This document shows, piece after piece, positions 1 to 9,356 of a stretch of 64,000 bases of DNA. The stretch is from the NCBI GenBank assembly GCA_913055635.1, contig CAJXLK010000002.1:1-64000 (forward strand), read 5' to 3'. A program made the translations under genes and the position numbers. A model generated the notes under the pieces. The model did not search any database and had not been told where the DNA came from. It saw only the letters and a list, made by a program, of their open reading frames with translations. This DNA is from an uncultured Bacteroidota bacterium. Lineage in GTDB: Bacteria; Bacteroidota; Bacteroidia; Bacteroidales; UBA12077. Position 1 is the first letter of the stretch; each line of letters starts with the position of its first letter.

Positions 1-378
1 AAGCAGAACCTCCATCCCTTCGGCTTTAGCCCTCCTGATGGCTTTTTTTACATCCTTATAATGATTATATATGGGTTTTTGACCCTGGCCATAAACTTCA
101 CCGGTCCATTCCGGGGTGTGAAATAACCGCAACCTTACTACATTGGTTCCATGTTCTGCAAAAATGTGGTAGGGATTTTTCACTTCCCCTGAATCTTTAT
201 ATGTGCATCCATGATTCAGCGCCTGATTAACATAGGAAAGGTCTGCCCCCATCACAAATTCTTCCGGTGCATATGACCTTGAAGTGTTCTCATGCTCGTC
301 CTGATTCTTGGCCTGACAACCTGCCGAAAAAATCACAAGTAAAGCAAGCATTGTAGCACGTTGACTGATATCTACCAT
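1..378 (-). CDS. Glycoside hydrolase family 53 (arabinogalactan endo-beta-1,4-galactanase) lipoprotein, 3' part cut by window edge
   Basis: Reverse-strand reading from the start codon at 378 gives MVDISQRATMLALLVIFSAGCQAKNQDEHENTSRSYAPEEFVMGADLSYVNQALNHGCTYKDSGEVKNPYHIFAEHGTNVVRLRLFHTPEWTGEVYGQGQKPIYNHYKDVKKAIRRAKAEGMEVLL, which is GH53-like (GADLSYV, GTNVVRLRLFHTPEW). Not in ORF track because it is open at the edge. Confidence 0.8.
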   Translation of the reverse strand, partial: MVDISQRATMLALLVIFSAGCQAKNQDEHENTSRSYAPEEFVMGADLSYVNQALNHGCTYKDSGEVKNPYHIFAEHGTNVVRLRLFHTPEWTGEVYGQGQKPIYNHYKDVKKAIRRAKAEGMEVLL

Positions 379-750
379 AACAGAAATATTCGTTTTAGAG
401 GATCAAATCTAAAATAGTGAATAATTTTGGAAATCCTAACTCCATAACCTCCTGCTTAGAAATTGCATTGCACATTGCGCGCATCCACTGATTTTTAAAG
501 TCTGTATATAATGCATGCAGTTTCCACCATAGGCGTTTAAAACAAATAGGTCATCCAATATTTTACTAATTATAAAGCTATTTATTAAGAGTAATGACCT
601 TGATTGGCCTTTAGTAAAATTAGATCTGAGAAACTCCCATTGCTATGAAATTTTGTTAAACTTTATGTTTATATCATTAGGCTTTATCTTTGATGATAAT
701 GTTCCCGCTAAGGGGTTTATGTTAGATGTCACCGATCAAAAAATAATTCT

Positions 751-1596
751 ATGAAGTATGTAGGTCCCCACGTCAGTGCAGCAGGAGGCGTTGAAAATGC
801 TCCGGTCAATGCCCATAAACTGGGCGCCAAAGGATTTGGCCTGTTTACAAAGAATCAAAGGCAATGGAAGGCCAAACCCCTTTCGGATGAACACATCCGC
901 AAGTTCAAGCAAAATTGTGAACAATATGGTTATGCGCCTCACCAGATTCTTCCCCATGACAGCTATCTGATCAACCTGGGCCATCCCGATAAGGCCCAGC
1001 TGCAAAAATCGCGGGAAGCTTTTTTTGATGAGATGAAACGCACTGAGCAGCTTGGCCTGGACCGATTGAATTTTCACCCGGGGAACCCTTTGAAAAAAAT
1101 CTCCGATGAGGCATGCCTCAAAACCATTGCTGAGTCGGTCAACCTGGCCCTGGACCGGACGAAAGGGGTGATTGCCGTGATAGAGAATACGGCCGGCCAG
1201 GGGACCGATCTGGGATATTCATTCGAGCAGCTGCGTTTTATCATTGATCATGTGGAGGATAAAAACCGGGTGGGCGTATGTGTGGATACGGCCCATGGTT
1301 TCGCCGCCGGGTATGATTTTGCTTCGGACCACGGATATGAGCGTGTATGGCAGGACTTTGACCAGATCATCGGACTGCATTATCTGAAAGGCATGCATCT
1401 GAATGATTCCAAAAAGGAGCTGGGCTCGCGGGTTGATCGCCATAACAGCATCGGAAAGGGATACCTGGGAGAAGAAGCCTTCAAACGTATTATGCAGGAC
1501 GAGCGGCTCAATGGCATCCCCATGATCCTTGAAACGCCCGATAAACAGCTTTGGGCCCGGGAAGTGGAATTGCTCTATGGGTTTATGAATGAATAA
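751..1596 (+). CDS. nfo: Deoxyribonuclease IV (endonuclease IV)
   Basis: 281 aa; [69 protein letters not shown] motifs of AP endonuclease family 2. Confidence 0.95.
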   Translation: MKYVGPHVSAAGGVENAPVNAHKLGAKGFGLFTKNQRQWKAKPLSDEHIRKFKQNCEQYGYAPHQILPHDSYLINLGHPDKAQLQKSREAFFDEMKRTEQLGLDRLNFHPGNPLKKISDEACLKTIAESVNLALDRTKGVIAVIENTAGQGTDLGYSFEQLRFIIDHVEDKNRVGVCVDTAHGFAAGYDFASDHGYERVWQDFDQIIGLHYLKGMHLNDSKKELGSRVDRHNSIGKGYLGEEAFKRIMQDERLNGIPMILETPDKQLWAREVELLYGFMNE

Positions 1597-2201
1597 AACA
1601 TCGACCCGTCTGAACCTGCCCCCTAAACACGGCTGCTGCGCTTATTTATTCTTTGATGGTCAACATATGGTTATCAACATGAATATGAATGCGCATTGTT
1701 TTTTTTTAACGGCTCCAGCAAATACTTAACGGGATCAATCAACATGCTTTATGCATGCCTTTGATTTGTAAGTTCGTGCATGTGTATTTCCTTAACAAAT
1801 TAAACCATTAAGCTATCCAGAATCGTTGATATGTGGGAAAAATCTGGTACATTTTTTGTTATTTGAGAATTTCATTTATATTTTAGTTTTCAATACTTTG
1901 ACGCACTATAAAACTGTGGCGTAATAAATTTATATACAGATATTTATAGTATATTGAGTTGTTATAACCATTGAAATCATTCATATTATATCAATTATTC
2001 GACCTACCCATAAAATGGAACCCATGTTATTGCAATCTGTTTTGAGTGCCAGGGAACCCCCGTTTTAATTGCTTCCTTCGAAAATGAATTGGCATTGATC
2101 AGGCAAAGTTTTATGTGAAAACGTGATGCGTTCCATAGAACCATCAACATGGAATCTTCATTGTATTTTCTTCTTTTCATGCCTGGTTTTAATTTTTCAG
2201 T

Positions 2202-3164
2202 ATGAATCATCAAATAAAAATACTAATGCGATATACGATTTATGTTCTATTGATATCTCTAATGATGGGTGCTTGTACGACACATCAGGAGGTTGTGGAT
2301 GTTGCCCCTGATAAACAAAATATACAGCAGCCAGAGAAAGAGCAGGTGCTTAAGCGAAAAGTTGCCATTGCACGCTTTTCCAACGAGACTCAGTATGCCA
2401 AGGGCATATTTTATGACAAGGAAAATGATCCCATTGGCAAACAAGCCCTGGATATATTGTCTTCCAAGCTTGCCTCTACCAATAAGTTTATTTTGCTTGA
2501 GCGGGAGGATATGGATAAAATTGTTAAAGAATTGGAGATTGCCGGGAAGGAAGGATACAATAACGTAGGGGCCGATTTTTTGATCATAGGTTCGGTGACG
2601 GAATTTGGCCGCAAGACCAAAGGCGATGTGGATGTTTTTTCCCGCAGCAAAACACAAACTGTACAGGCCGGAGTCAATATCCGGCTGGTAGATGTTTCAA
2701 CCGGTCAGATTATCTATTCGGAAGAAGCCAAGGGGCTTGCTGAAACCACCAACAAAACCACTATGGGCATGGGAGAGAGAACAGGATATGATGCCACATT
2801 GAGTGACAAAGCCATATCTGCTGCAATCTCCAAATTGGTGGAGAACATCGTGAACAATTGTATGGACAAACCCTGGAAATCTTATTTTCTTTCTTATGAA
2901 GACGGGGATATATTGATTTCAGGTGGTGAAAGCCAGGGAATCGACGTTGGTGACACATTCAGGGTTGTCAAGAAGGGCAAAAGGGTAGAGAACCCCCAGA
3001 CCGGCATGATGATGGAACTCCCGGGTGAAACCGTTGGAAGGGTCAAAGTGGAATATACCGGAGGTGCAACCCCGCAGAATGAATTTTCGAAAGTCTCCTT
3101 TATTGAAGGGGGCATCAACCAGGATAATTTACAAAACTATTACATCAAGGAGCTACCAAAATGA
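2202..3164 (+). CDS. CsgG/HfaB-family lipoprotein
   Basis: Lipobox MMGAC; RKVAIARFSNETQYAKG...LGKQALDILSSKL...FILLEREDMDKI...VGADFLIIGSVTEFGRK typical of CsgG family. Confidence 0.8.
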   Translation: MNHQIKILMRYTIYVLLISLMMGACTTHQEVVDVAPDKQNIQQPEKEQVLKRKVAIARFSNETQYAKGIFYDKENDPIGKQALDILSSKLASTNKFILLEREDMDKIVKELEIAGKEGYNNVGADFLIIGSVTEFGRKTKGDVDVFSRSKTQTVQAGVNIRLVDVSTGQIIYSEEAKGLAETTNKTTMGMGERTGYDATLSDKAISAAISKLVENIVNNCMDKPWKSYFLSYEDGDILISGGESQGIDVGDTFRVVKKGKRVENPQTGMMMELPGETVGRVKVEYTGGATPQNEFSKVSFIEGGINQDNLQNYYIKELPK

Positions 3165-3496
3165 AAAATGTGCTATATCTGATTCTCACCGGGCTGCTCC
3201 TGTGTTCGTTTGGTTGTACCGGTGTCAAGACCGAAGCGACCGGACTGAAGGACGAGGCCCTGATTAAGTTTATTGGAAAACCAGGCAAATACCGGAAAGG
3301 ACTGGAAGTACAAATCGATGATGACATCACCTTTACCGCCGAGGTGGTAAGGCCCCATTCGGAAAGACCGAAGGGAGAGGCTTATTCCATTCCTCCCGGC
3401 TCCCATTTGGTTACGATAACCTATAAAGATGAACTCATCTATCGGAAAAAGATTTTTGTGTCAACCCGGGAAACGAAAAAAATTCAATTGCCATGA
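3161..3496 (+). CDS. Small lipoprotein in CsgG-like operon
   Basis: Signal peptide with lipobox LLLCSFGC; ATGA overlap with previous CDS. Confidence 0.65.
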   Translation: MKNVLYLILTGLLLCSFGCTGVKTEATGLKDEALIKFIGKPGKYRKGLEVQIDDDITFTAEVVRPHSERPKGEAYSIPPGSHLVTITYKDELIYRKKIFVSTRETKKIQLP

Positions 3497-3837
3497 AAAA
3501 ATGGATCCTTTATATCGGCGCGTTAGTGATACTGGCTTCTTGTTCAACCCAGAAACCTTTGTATACCTGGGACGGCTATGAAGCCTACAGCTATAAATAC
3601 CTAAAAGACAGGGACAAAGAGTCAAGAGAGCAGCTCATGGAATCCTATGAAAAGATTATCAATGAGCAGGAAGGAAGCCGGGATACTGTGCCTCCCGGTA
3701 TTATGGCTGACTATGGGTTTTTGCTGATGCAGGCCGACCAGCAAAAGAAAGGCAAGAAAATGCTCACCAAAGAGGTTAAATATTATCCTGAATCAAAGGT
3801 TTTTATTGACAGGATATTAAAGATGATTGAACAATAA
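3493..3837 (+). CDS. DUF4810-type lipoprotein
   Basis: MKKWILYIGALVILASCSTQKPLYTWDGYEAYSYKYLK..., position between CsgG-like and DUF799-like genes; ATGA overlap. Confidence 0.7.
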   Translation: MKKWILYIGALVILASCSTQKPLYTWDGYEAYSYKYLKDRDKESREQLMESYEKIINEQEGSRDTVPPGIMADYGFLLMQADQQKKGKKMLTKEVKYYPESKVFIDRILKMIEQ

Positions 3838-3926
3838 AGTCTCACGGATAAAATCATCGGCTTTACCGAAAAAGAAAAACGAGGATTTTATCCGGGTAGG
3901 CTATCTTGACGAAAAAAGCATATACT

Positions 3927-4604
3927 ATGAAAAAAACGATATATCTACTAGTGATTTCAGCCATGATAATTCTTGGCGGCTGCAGTACAACCACCAAATC
4001 GGAGTTATACGGCGATATGTACGAAAAAAAGCCGGTTTCGGTGTTAATCATGCCACCCATCAACAACAGTACCAAGGTGGAGGCCAAAGAGTACTTCCAT
4101 TCCACGTTGAATGTGCCCCTGGCTAACCAGGGATATTATGTGATACCTCCCTTTTTATCCATGGAGATTTTGAAAAGGGAAAGCGCATATAATGCCCAAC
4201 GTTTTATGGATGCAGATTTGACCAAGTTTCAGGAGGTTTTCGGGGCCGATGTGGCTTTGTTTACCGTCATTCATAAATGGGCTAAATCTTCCATCGGATC
4301 AAATGTAAAAATAGAGATTGAATACATCCTGAAGTCTACTCAGACCAATCAGGTTTTATTTTCGAGAAAAGGGGAGATCATTTATGATACTTCAGTGAAT
4401 ACCGGCGCTGGCGGCTGGGTAGGATTGATCGCTGATGTTGCCGCTTCGGCTTTGAACACGGCCCTCACCAAGTATATCAGTGTGGCCCGCTCGTGCAATG
4501 ATTATACCTTTTCCGATTTGCCGCATGGCAAATACAGCCCCCGGTTTATGGTGGACAGCTCAGATGTTGCTGGAGACAAGGAGTTTAAGCAGCGATTGAA
4601 TTAG
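3927..4604 (+). CDS. DUF799 (GNA1162-like) lipoprotein
   Basis: Lipobox LGGCS; KPVSVLIMPPINNSTKVEAKEYFHSTLNVPLANQGYYVIPPFLSMEIL; start chosen at MKKTIYLL. Confidence 0.7.
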   Translation: MKKTIYLLVISAMIILGGCSTTTKSELYGDMYEKKPVSVLIMPPINNSTKVEAKEYFHSTLNVPLANQGYYVIPPFLSMEILKRESAYNAQRFMDADLTKFQEVFGADVALFTVIHKWAKSSIGSNVKIEIEYILKSTQTNQVLFSRKGEIIYDTSVNTGAGGWVGLIADVAASALNTALTKYISVARSCNDYTFSDLPHGKYSPRFMVDSSDVAGDKEFKQRLN

Positions 4605-4682
4605 CAACCATTAGCAACACCAATGGATTGAGCAGCAGTCCTTTTTCTGGATAAAGGGAGTTGCCGGTTGAAAGCATAACAG

Positions 4683-4729
4683 ATAAAGCTGACTCCCAAA
4701 GGATTTATTAAGGGTGGTCAGCTTTATTT
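4683..4729. terminator. Inverted repeat, putative bidirectional terminator
   Basis: ATAAAGCTGAC...GTCAGCTTTAT arms between convergent genes. Confidence 0.5.
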
Positions 4730-4731
4730 GT

Positions 4732-4905
4732 AAGTTCCCCTTTTGCTCCGTTTCTGGCTGACTTTAGGGGCAGCGGATTCCCTTTTACTCCGTTTCTGAG
4801 GGATTTCAGGGTAAGTGGCTTGCCCTTTGCTTAGGTTCTGGCTGACCTCAGGGGGCAACTGCTTGCCTTTTGCTCCGGGTCTGACTAACATCGGGGGTAG
4901 CCGGT
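4732..4905 (-). repeat. About four degenerate 42-bp tandem repeats
   Basis: Minus-strand translation shows 14-aa units RLPPMLVRPGAKGK / QLPPEVSQNLSKGQ / ATYPEIPQKRSKRE / SAAPKVSQKRSKRG. Confidence 0.6.
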
Positions 4906-5354
4906 CATCTTTTGCCGATGCGCTTGCCGCTTCGACCCCTTCCGGCGGGGGTTGCTTTACCGAGGGCCCTGTTAGGCTCGCGCTGGTGTATCTTCGAATC
5001 ATTGCCCCTGACATAAGCATACCTGCGGTCAAAGTAACGCCTTTGATCTTCGTTTAAAATGTTCCTGATTTCTTTTCGGTGATGCTCCTGTAACATATCT
5101 ATCTTTTCCCGGACCTGCCCTTTTTGCCTCCAGCCTTTTTGCTGTTTTTTCTCCATTTCGAGTTCTTCCATCCGGATCAGATGTACCAGACGCATTTGCC
5201 GGATCTGCTCACGTTGTTGTTCCGTGAGGTTGGGAATGTTGTTGCAACATCGGGTCATTCTCCTTTCTTTTTGGGCATGAGCCGGAAGACTCATTAAAAG
5301 ACATCCCAGCATGATCGTAAGAAAGGTAGCTGCCAATGAAACTTTTGTTTTCAT
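4905..5354 (-). CDS. Spy/CpxP-like (LTXXQ) small periplasmic protein
   Basis: Signal peptide; LTEQQREQIRQMRLVHLIRMEELEMEKKQQKG...EKIDMLQEHHRKEIRNILNEDQRRYFDRRY. Confidence 0.65.
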   Translation of the reverse strand: MKTKVSLAATFLTIMLGCLLMSLPAHAQKERRMTRCCNNIPNLTEQQREQIRQMRLVHLIRMEELEMEKKQQKGWRQKGQVREKIDMLQEHHRKEIRNILNEDQRRYFDRRYAYVRGNDSKIHQREPNRALGKATPAGRGRSGKRIGKR

Positions 5355-5529
5355 CTCTTTTTCTCCTCGTTATGATTCTATTCAACAATTGCATCAGACC
5401 CTAAGGGGCTATCATTTTTGGTTAAACTCTAAATGTTGGTTGATTTTGATGAAGCTGTTCAATCAAATCAACCATATTGAAAGAGGAACATTATTTAATT
5501 GTTGGTTGATTCGTTGGTCAAGAGGGATC

Positions 5530-5740
5530 ATTGTCTAAATTGTCCATTGCTCATAGTTCATTGCTCATCGTTCATTGCCCATAGTTCATCGTTCATTGAT
5601 CTTTGTCCATTGCTCATAGTTCATTGCTATTTGCTCATTGTTCATCGTTCATTGCCCATCATTCATTGTTCATAGTTCATCGTTCATTGATCTTTGTTCA
5701 TTGCTCATTATTCATCTTCTCATTGCCCATTGGCCTGCAA
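5530..5740. repeat. Low-complexity TTCATTGCTCAT-type repeat block with a 91-bp higher-order duplication
   Basis: Repeated GTTCATTG/CTCATTG/CCCATTG words; the stretch catagttcatcgttcattgatctttgtNcattgctcat occurs at about 5580 and 5671. Confidence 0.85.
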
Positions 5741-6004
5741 ACTTAATGATCAACCATCGTAGAATATGGTCAAATATATTTAACCCTTTATTTTTGGACT
5801 GTTTATGAAAATAATGGTCACTGAATTACCCGGGTAAATTCATGGGCAGTTGGGATTTTTTCGGTGATGAGCACGATTTTTCAGTAATGAGCACAATACC
5901 ATTTCTGCACTAATGGAATCAGCCCCAAAAGCCCCCTTTCAATTTTTTGGCGAATAATACCCTGATGAAGGTTTTAGCAATTTTTTCCCCCGGTGAAAAA
6001 AAGC

Positions 6005-6047
6005 GGGATGCCCTGTTGATTTGATCAGAACATCCCGCCGGTTTAAT
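6005..6047 (-). terminator. Rho-independent terminator of the cohesin-like gene
   Basis: Minus strand GCGGGATG...CATCCCGC followed by TTTTTTT. Confidence 0.75.
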
Positions 6048-6080
6048 TTTATGGATTTGCTTGTGCTGATTGTACGCAGG

Positions 6081-9000
6081 TTATTTTAGAATGATTTTTG
6101 TCGAACTGATTCCACCTCTATGGAAAATGCGCATCAAATAAACACCGCTCCCGATACTTGACAGGTCTATTTGCATTTGGCTGGGGGGATTTGAAGGTAT
6201 TTTTCTGCGGTAAACCATTTCTCCCAGCATGTTGAATACTTCCATTCGGCCGGTGCCACTGCAATCGTACAAAAGCACTTTTAAATGGCCCCGGCTGGGG
6301 TTGGGATAAACATGGAATGCCGGATTGGGCTGGGTTGTTTTTATGCCGACGATTTCGCTGATGTAAACGGAATCGGTGGCAGAACAGCCATGTTCATCGG
6401 TTACGCTAACCCAGTACCATCCCGCCTGAGTGGCCTCGAATGTTTGTTCCTGGCTACCATCCTGCCATTCGTACAATGCATATCCGGATCCTGCATCAAG
6501 GGTATATGGAAATGCTTCGGTTTCCAGTGTATCATCTCCGAGGTCCACATCGGGATAGCCAAACACCTGAACCAGCGTCTTAGAGGTGTCATTGGTCGGG
6601 CTGATATCCTGACTCCAACAGGTATAGGCCGTCAGGTTATGATCTCCTGTTGAACTGAAATCCAGTTTGGGTGCGAAGCGGTGGTTCAAACTATCGCCGC
6701 TTGCAACGTCCCGTATGGTGGTATGGGTTTCCTCAATGGTGTCAACCTGGTTCATAATCAAGACAATGGGAAAGTGGTCGCCTTCCTTTAATGGTGCCGG
6801 TCCGTAGTTTTTCACCCTGACCCGGACGTATTCCGTATCTGAGAGGGCACAGGCAGAGGAAGGTTCGTAAAAATGAGCGACCCCAATGTCGCTGACCGCC
6901 TGAATGTAAACCGAATCGGTATTGGTGCAGCCGTTTTCGTCCGTCACCCGTACCCAATATAAGCCATAATCTGTGGCGCTGTAGGTTTGTCCCTGGCTGC
7001 CGTCCTGCCATTCGTAGAGGGCATACCCCTCACCCGCGTCGAGCAATACAGGTAAATCGGCCGTGGTGATGGTGTCAGCTCCCAGATCCACCTCAGGGAG
7101 CCCATAAACCTGGATGGTCTTTTCCAGGGTATCGTTTTCGGGAATTTCATCTCCCGTTAATTCCGTGTATACCTGAAGCCTGTAATCCTGGGGGTGGGAC
7201 AGGTCGATGGTTTGATCAAAATCTGCGATTAACTGATAACCTGGTTGAAAATTGTTATTCAGGGTGTAGGTTTGCCTGATGGGGTTACCCTCATTCACGG
7301 TAAGGACAACAGGGATGTTTTCGCCCGCAGCAATGGTTTGATCGCCGGTATTTTCCACACTAGCCGTTAGGGTTTCCCGGGCCGACAGCTCGCAGGCTGA
7401 CTCCGGGTAATCGATGGCTGCTACCGCTACATCCCTGACTGATGTGGAGGGTAAAAAGGTGATGCTCCCATTTTTTGACTGCGCCATGGGGAAACCTTCG
7501 TTCAGCATGATTTGATCAAATTCAAGCGGGGTTGTCTGGTCCGGGGTGACCTGTTCTTTGACATAAACATCAAGTTGGAGCAGGAGGCCGGGATGGGTTA
7601 GGGTGTCAGAACCGGCGGAAGCTATTTTTAATGTGCCGTTGCTGCTCTGGTAGGCAACCATCCAGTTTTCCGTCCGACCTGCTGCATTAACCTCTTTAAT
7701 GAGGAGGGCAGCGGTGTCATAAAGAAGGCTCATGTCAAGAGATAAGATGCCTTCCCCTTTAGGGAATCCACCGATGGAAATGGGAATTGTCGATGTTTTG
7801 GCGATTTTCAGGGAGGTGTCCGGCAGGCTGATTTGGGTGCTGTAAATGACAATTTCCTCTGTGGTGCCTGTTGCTCCGAGGGCGTCGGCGGCCTTAACGG
7901 TTAAGACACCTCCCCGGTGAGCTGTGAGCAGCCCGTTTTCATTGATCGTGGCGATGGTCGTATCTGAACTCGACCAGTTATAGGGAGGTGTACCATTGGC
8001 TACGCTAAACTGCAGGGTTCCCCCGGCCATCATTTGACCGGTTTGAGGATTGATCTCCAGTTCAGGCAGAGGCATGACTTCCACCCGGGCAGCCTTTGAT
8101 GTAAAAAGAATATTCTGGTTGAACCGCCCGGATTGGACTTCGATGTTGGAGGATCCGCTGTTCATGTGGTTCAGCTTAAAATCAATGTAGAGCAAGATAC
8201 CGCTTCCGGAAAGCGGTGAAGTACCGGCAAAAGAAAAGGTGGTTTTCCCGGATTCGCTGGTATGCATGTTGATGTTGGGACAATCTTCCAGAAGGGTACC
8301 GGCGTTGCTCCAGCCGGTGGCCTGAAGCAGGTTGTCGCGATAGGTCAGGCTCACCTGTCCCGATACAATGTTTAAACCGGAAAGCTGGCTTGAATAGAGG
8401 GGCATACGGACGGTGGTGCCCTGCCAGCCGCTTGTATCCCGCAGGCTCAATGCCACAGCCCTTACTTCGATATCGCCATCGGTGGTGTCTGATATGCCGT
8501 TCCGGTCGGTGGCCACCACCCGTGTGAAGCCTCTCTTTTCTGCTGTTAGCAGGCCGCTGGCCTGATCAATGGTGGCTACTGAATCATTGGTGATTCCCCA
8601 GCTATAGGGTGCTGTGCCACCACTTACATTGAACTGGAGCGTTTCTCCCGTGGTAAGCAGACCGGTGTTGGGCGTTACACTGACCGTTGGCAGGGCAGAG
8701 ATGCTGAGGGAGCCGCCCTGGGTTATGACCGGCGGGCTGCCCTCGTTCAAAAAAGTGGCCCCTTCAGGATCAAACCGGAGGGTGCTGCTGCCCGGTTTTT
8801 TTACATAAAAAACAAGCCTTACCAGTGCTCCTTTCCCTTGCAGGGGCTCGGCTCCCGCTCCGGCAATGGCCAGATGCCCTTCTGATGGAGAGCTGCTGAA
8901 TGAAATCTCCCCCCATCCTGCACTCATGCTCCCTGAAGTGTCCAGGTCAATGAACTCCAGGTAAGAGGGATTGTGGCTTATTTCTACCTGGTAAGCGACT

Positions 9001-9167
9001 ACATTTTCCCCGGTCATCGAAGAATCAACCCAAACCGGTATCCGGATGGTGTCGTGTTCGGTGGCCGTGGTGTCGGGAAGGCGCAGGCCTATGGGGCCGG
9101 CCTTGACCGGCCCGGCCAGGGACATCAAAATGATGAGTCCCAGTATTGATATGGTGATGTTTTTCAT
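6081..9167 (-). CDS. Secreted multidomain protein: three cohesin-like domains alternating with Ig-like (BIG2-type) domains, two CARDB-like/immunoglobulin-like C-terminal repeats, T9SS type A sorting domain
   Basis: 1028 aa; repeated IRLPDTT...IPVWVDSS...VVAYQVEISHNPSYLEF...LAIAGAGAEPLQGKGALVRLVFYV cohesin pattern, also at VALSLRDTSGWQGTTVRMPLYSS and ISLPDTSLKIAKTSTIPISI; C-term FHVYPNPSRGHLKVLLYD...GVYLMRIF. Confidence 0.75.
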   Translation of the reverse strand: MKNITISILGLIILMSLAGPVKAGPIGLRLPDTTATEHDTIRIPVWVDSSMTGENVVAYQVEISHNPSYLEFIDLDTSGSMSAGWGEISFSSSPSEGHLAIAGAGAEPLQGKGALVRLVFYVKKPGSSTLRFDPEGATFLNEGSPPVITQGGSLSISALPTVSVTPNTGLLTTGETLQFNVSGGTAPYSWGITNDSVATIDQASGLLTAEKRGFTRVVATDRNGISDTTDGDIEVRAVALSLRDTSGWQGTTVRMPLYSSQLSGLNIVSGQVSLTYRDNLLQATGWSNAGTLLEDCPNINMHTSESGKTTFSFAGTSPLSGSGILLYIDFKLNHMNSGSSNIEVQSGRFNQNILFTSKAARVEVMPLPELEINPQTGQMMAGGTLQFSVANGTPPYNWSSSDTTIATINENGLLTAHRGGVLTVKAADALGATGTTEEIVIYSTQISLPDTSLKIAKTSTIPISIGGFPKGEGILSLDMSLLYDTAALLIKEVNAAGRTENWMVAYQSSNGTLKIASAGSDTLTHPGLLLQLDVYVKEQVTPDQTTPLEFDQIMLNEGFPMAQSKNGSITFLPSTSVRDVAVAAIDYPESACELSARETLTASVENTGDQTIAAGENIPVVLTVNEGNPIRQTYTLNNNFQPGYQLIADFDQTIDLSHPQDYRLQVYTELTGDEIPENDTLEKTIQVYGLPEVDLGADTITTADLPVLLDAGEGYALYEWQDGSQGQTYSATDYGLYWVRVTDENGCTNTDSVYIQAVSDIGVAHFYEPSSACALSDTEYVRVRVKNYGPAPLKEGDHFPIVLIMNQVDTIEETHTTIRDVASGDSLNHRFAPKLDFSSTGDHNLTAYTCWSQDISPTNDTSKTLVQVFGYPDVDLGDDTLETEAFPYTLDAGSGYALYEWQDGSQEQTFEATQAGWYWVSVTDEHGCSATDSVYISEIVGIKTTQPNPAFHVYPNPSRGHLKVLLYDCSGTGRMEVFNMLGEMVYRRKIPSNPPSQMQIDLSSIGSGVYLMRIFHRGGISSTKIILK

Positions 9168-9317
9168 ACCGCAGTGAATTTTGTTAGAAGGCCGGGGAGA
9201 AGATGCATTGTCAGAGAAAAAATCCGGAAAATTTTGGATGAAGAAATTTCTGGCTTGCGCTTTTTATAAATGGTCTGGCGGATCTCTCCATAAGAAGGCC
9301 TTTTTATGGGTTAAAAG

Positions 9318-9351
9318 AAAAAACCTGTCCTACCCGTGGGCAGGACAGGCT
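9318..9351 (-). terminator. Rho-independent terminator
   Basis: Minus strand CCTGTCCTGCC-CAC-GGGTAGGACAGG followed by TTTTTT. Confidence 0.8.
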
Positions 9352-9356
9352 ATCCA

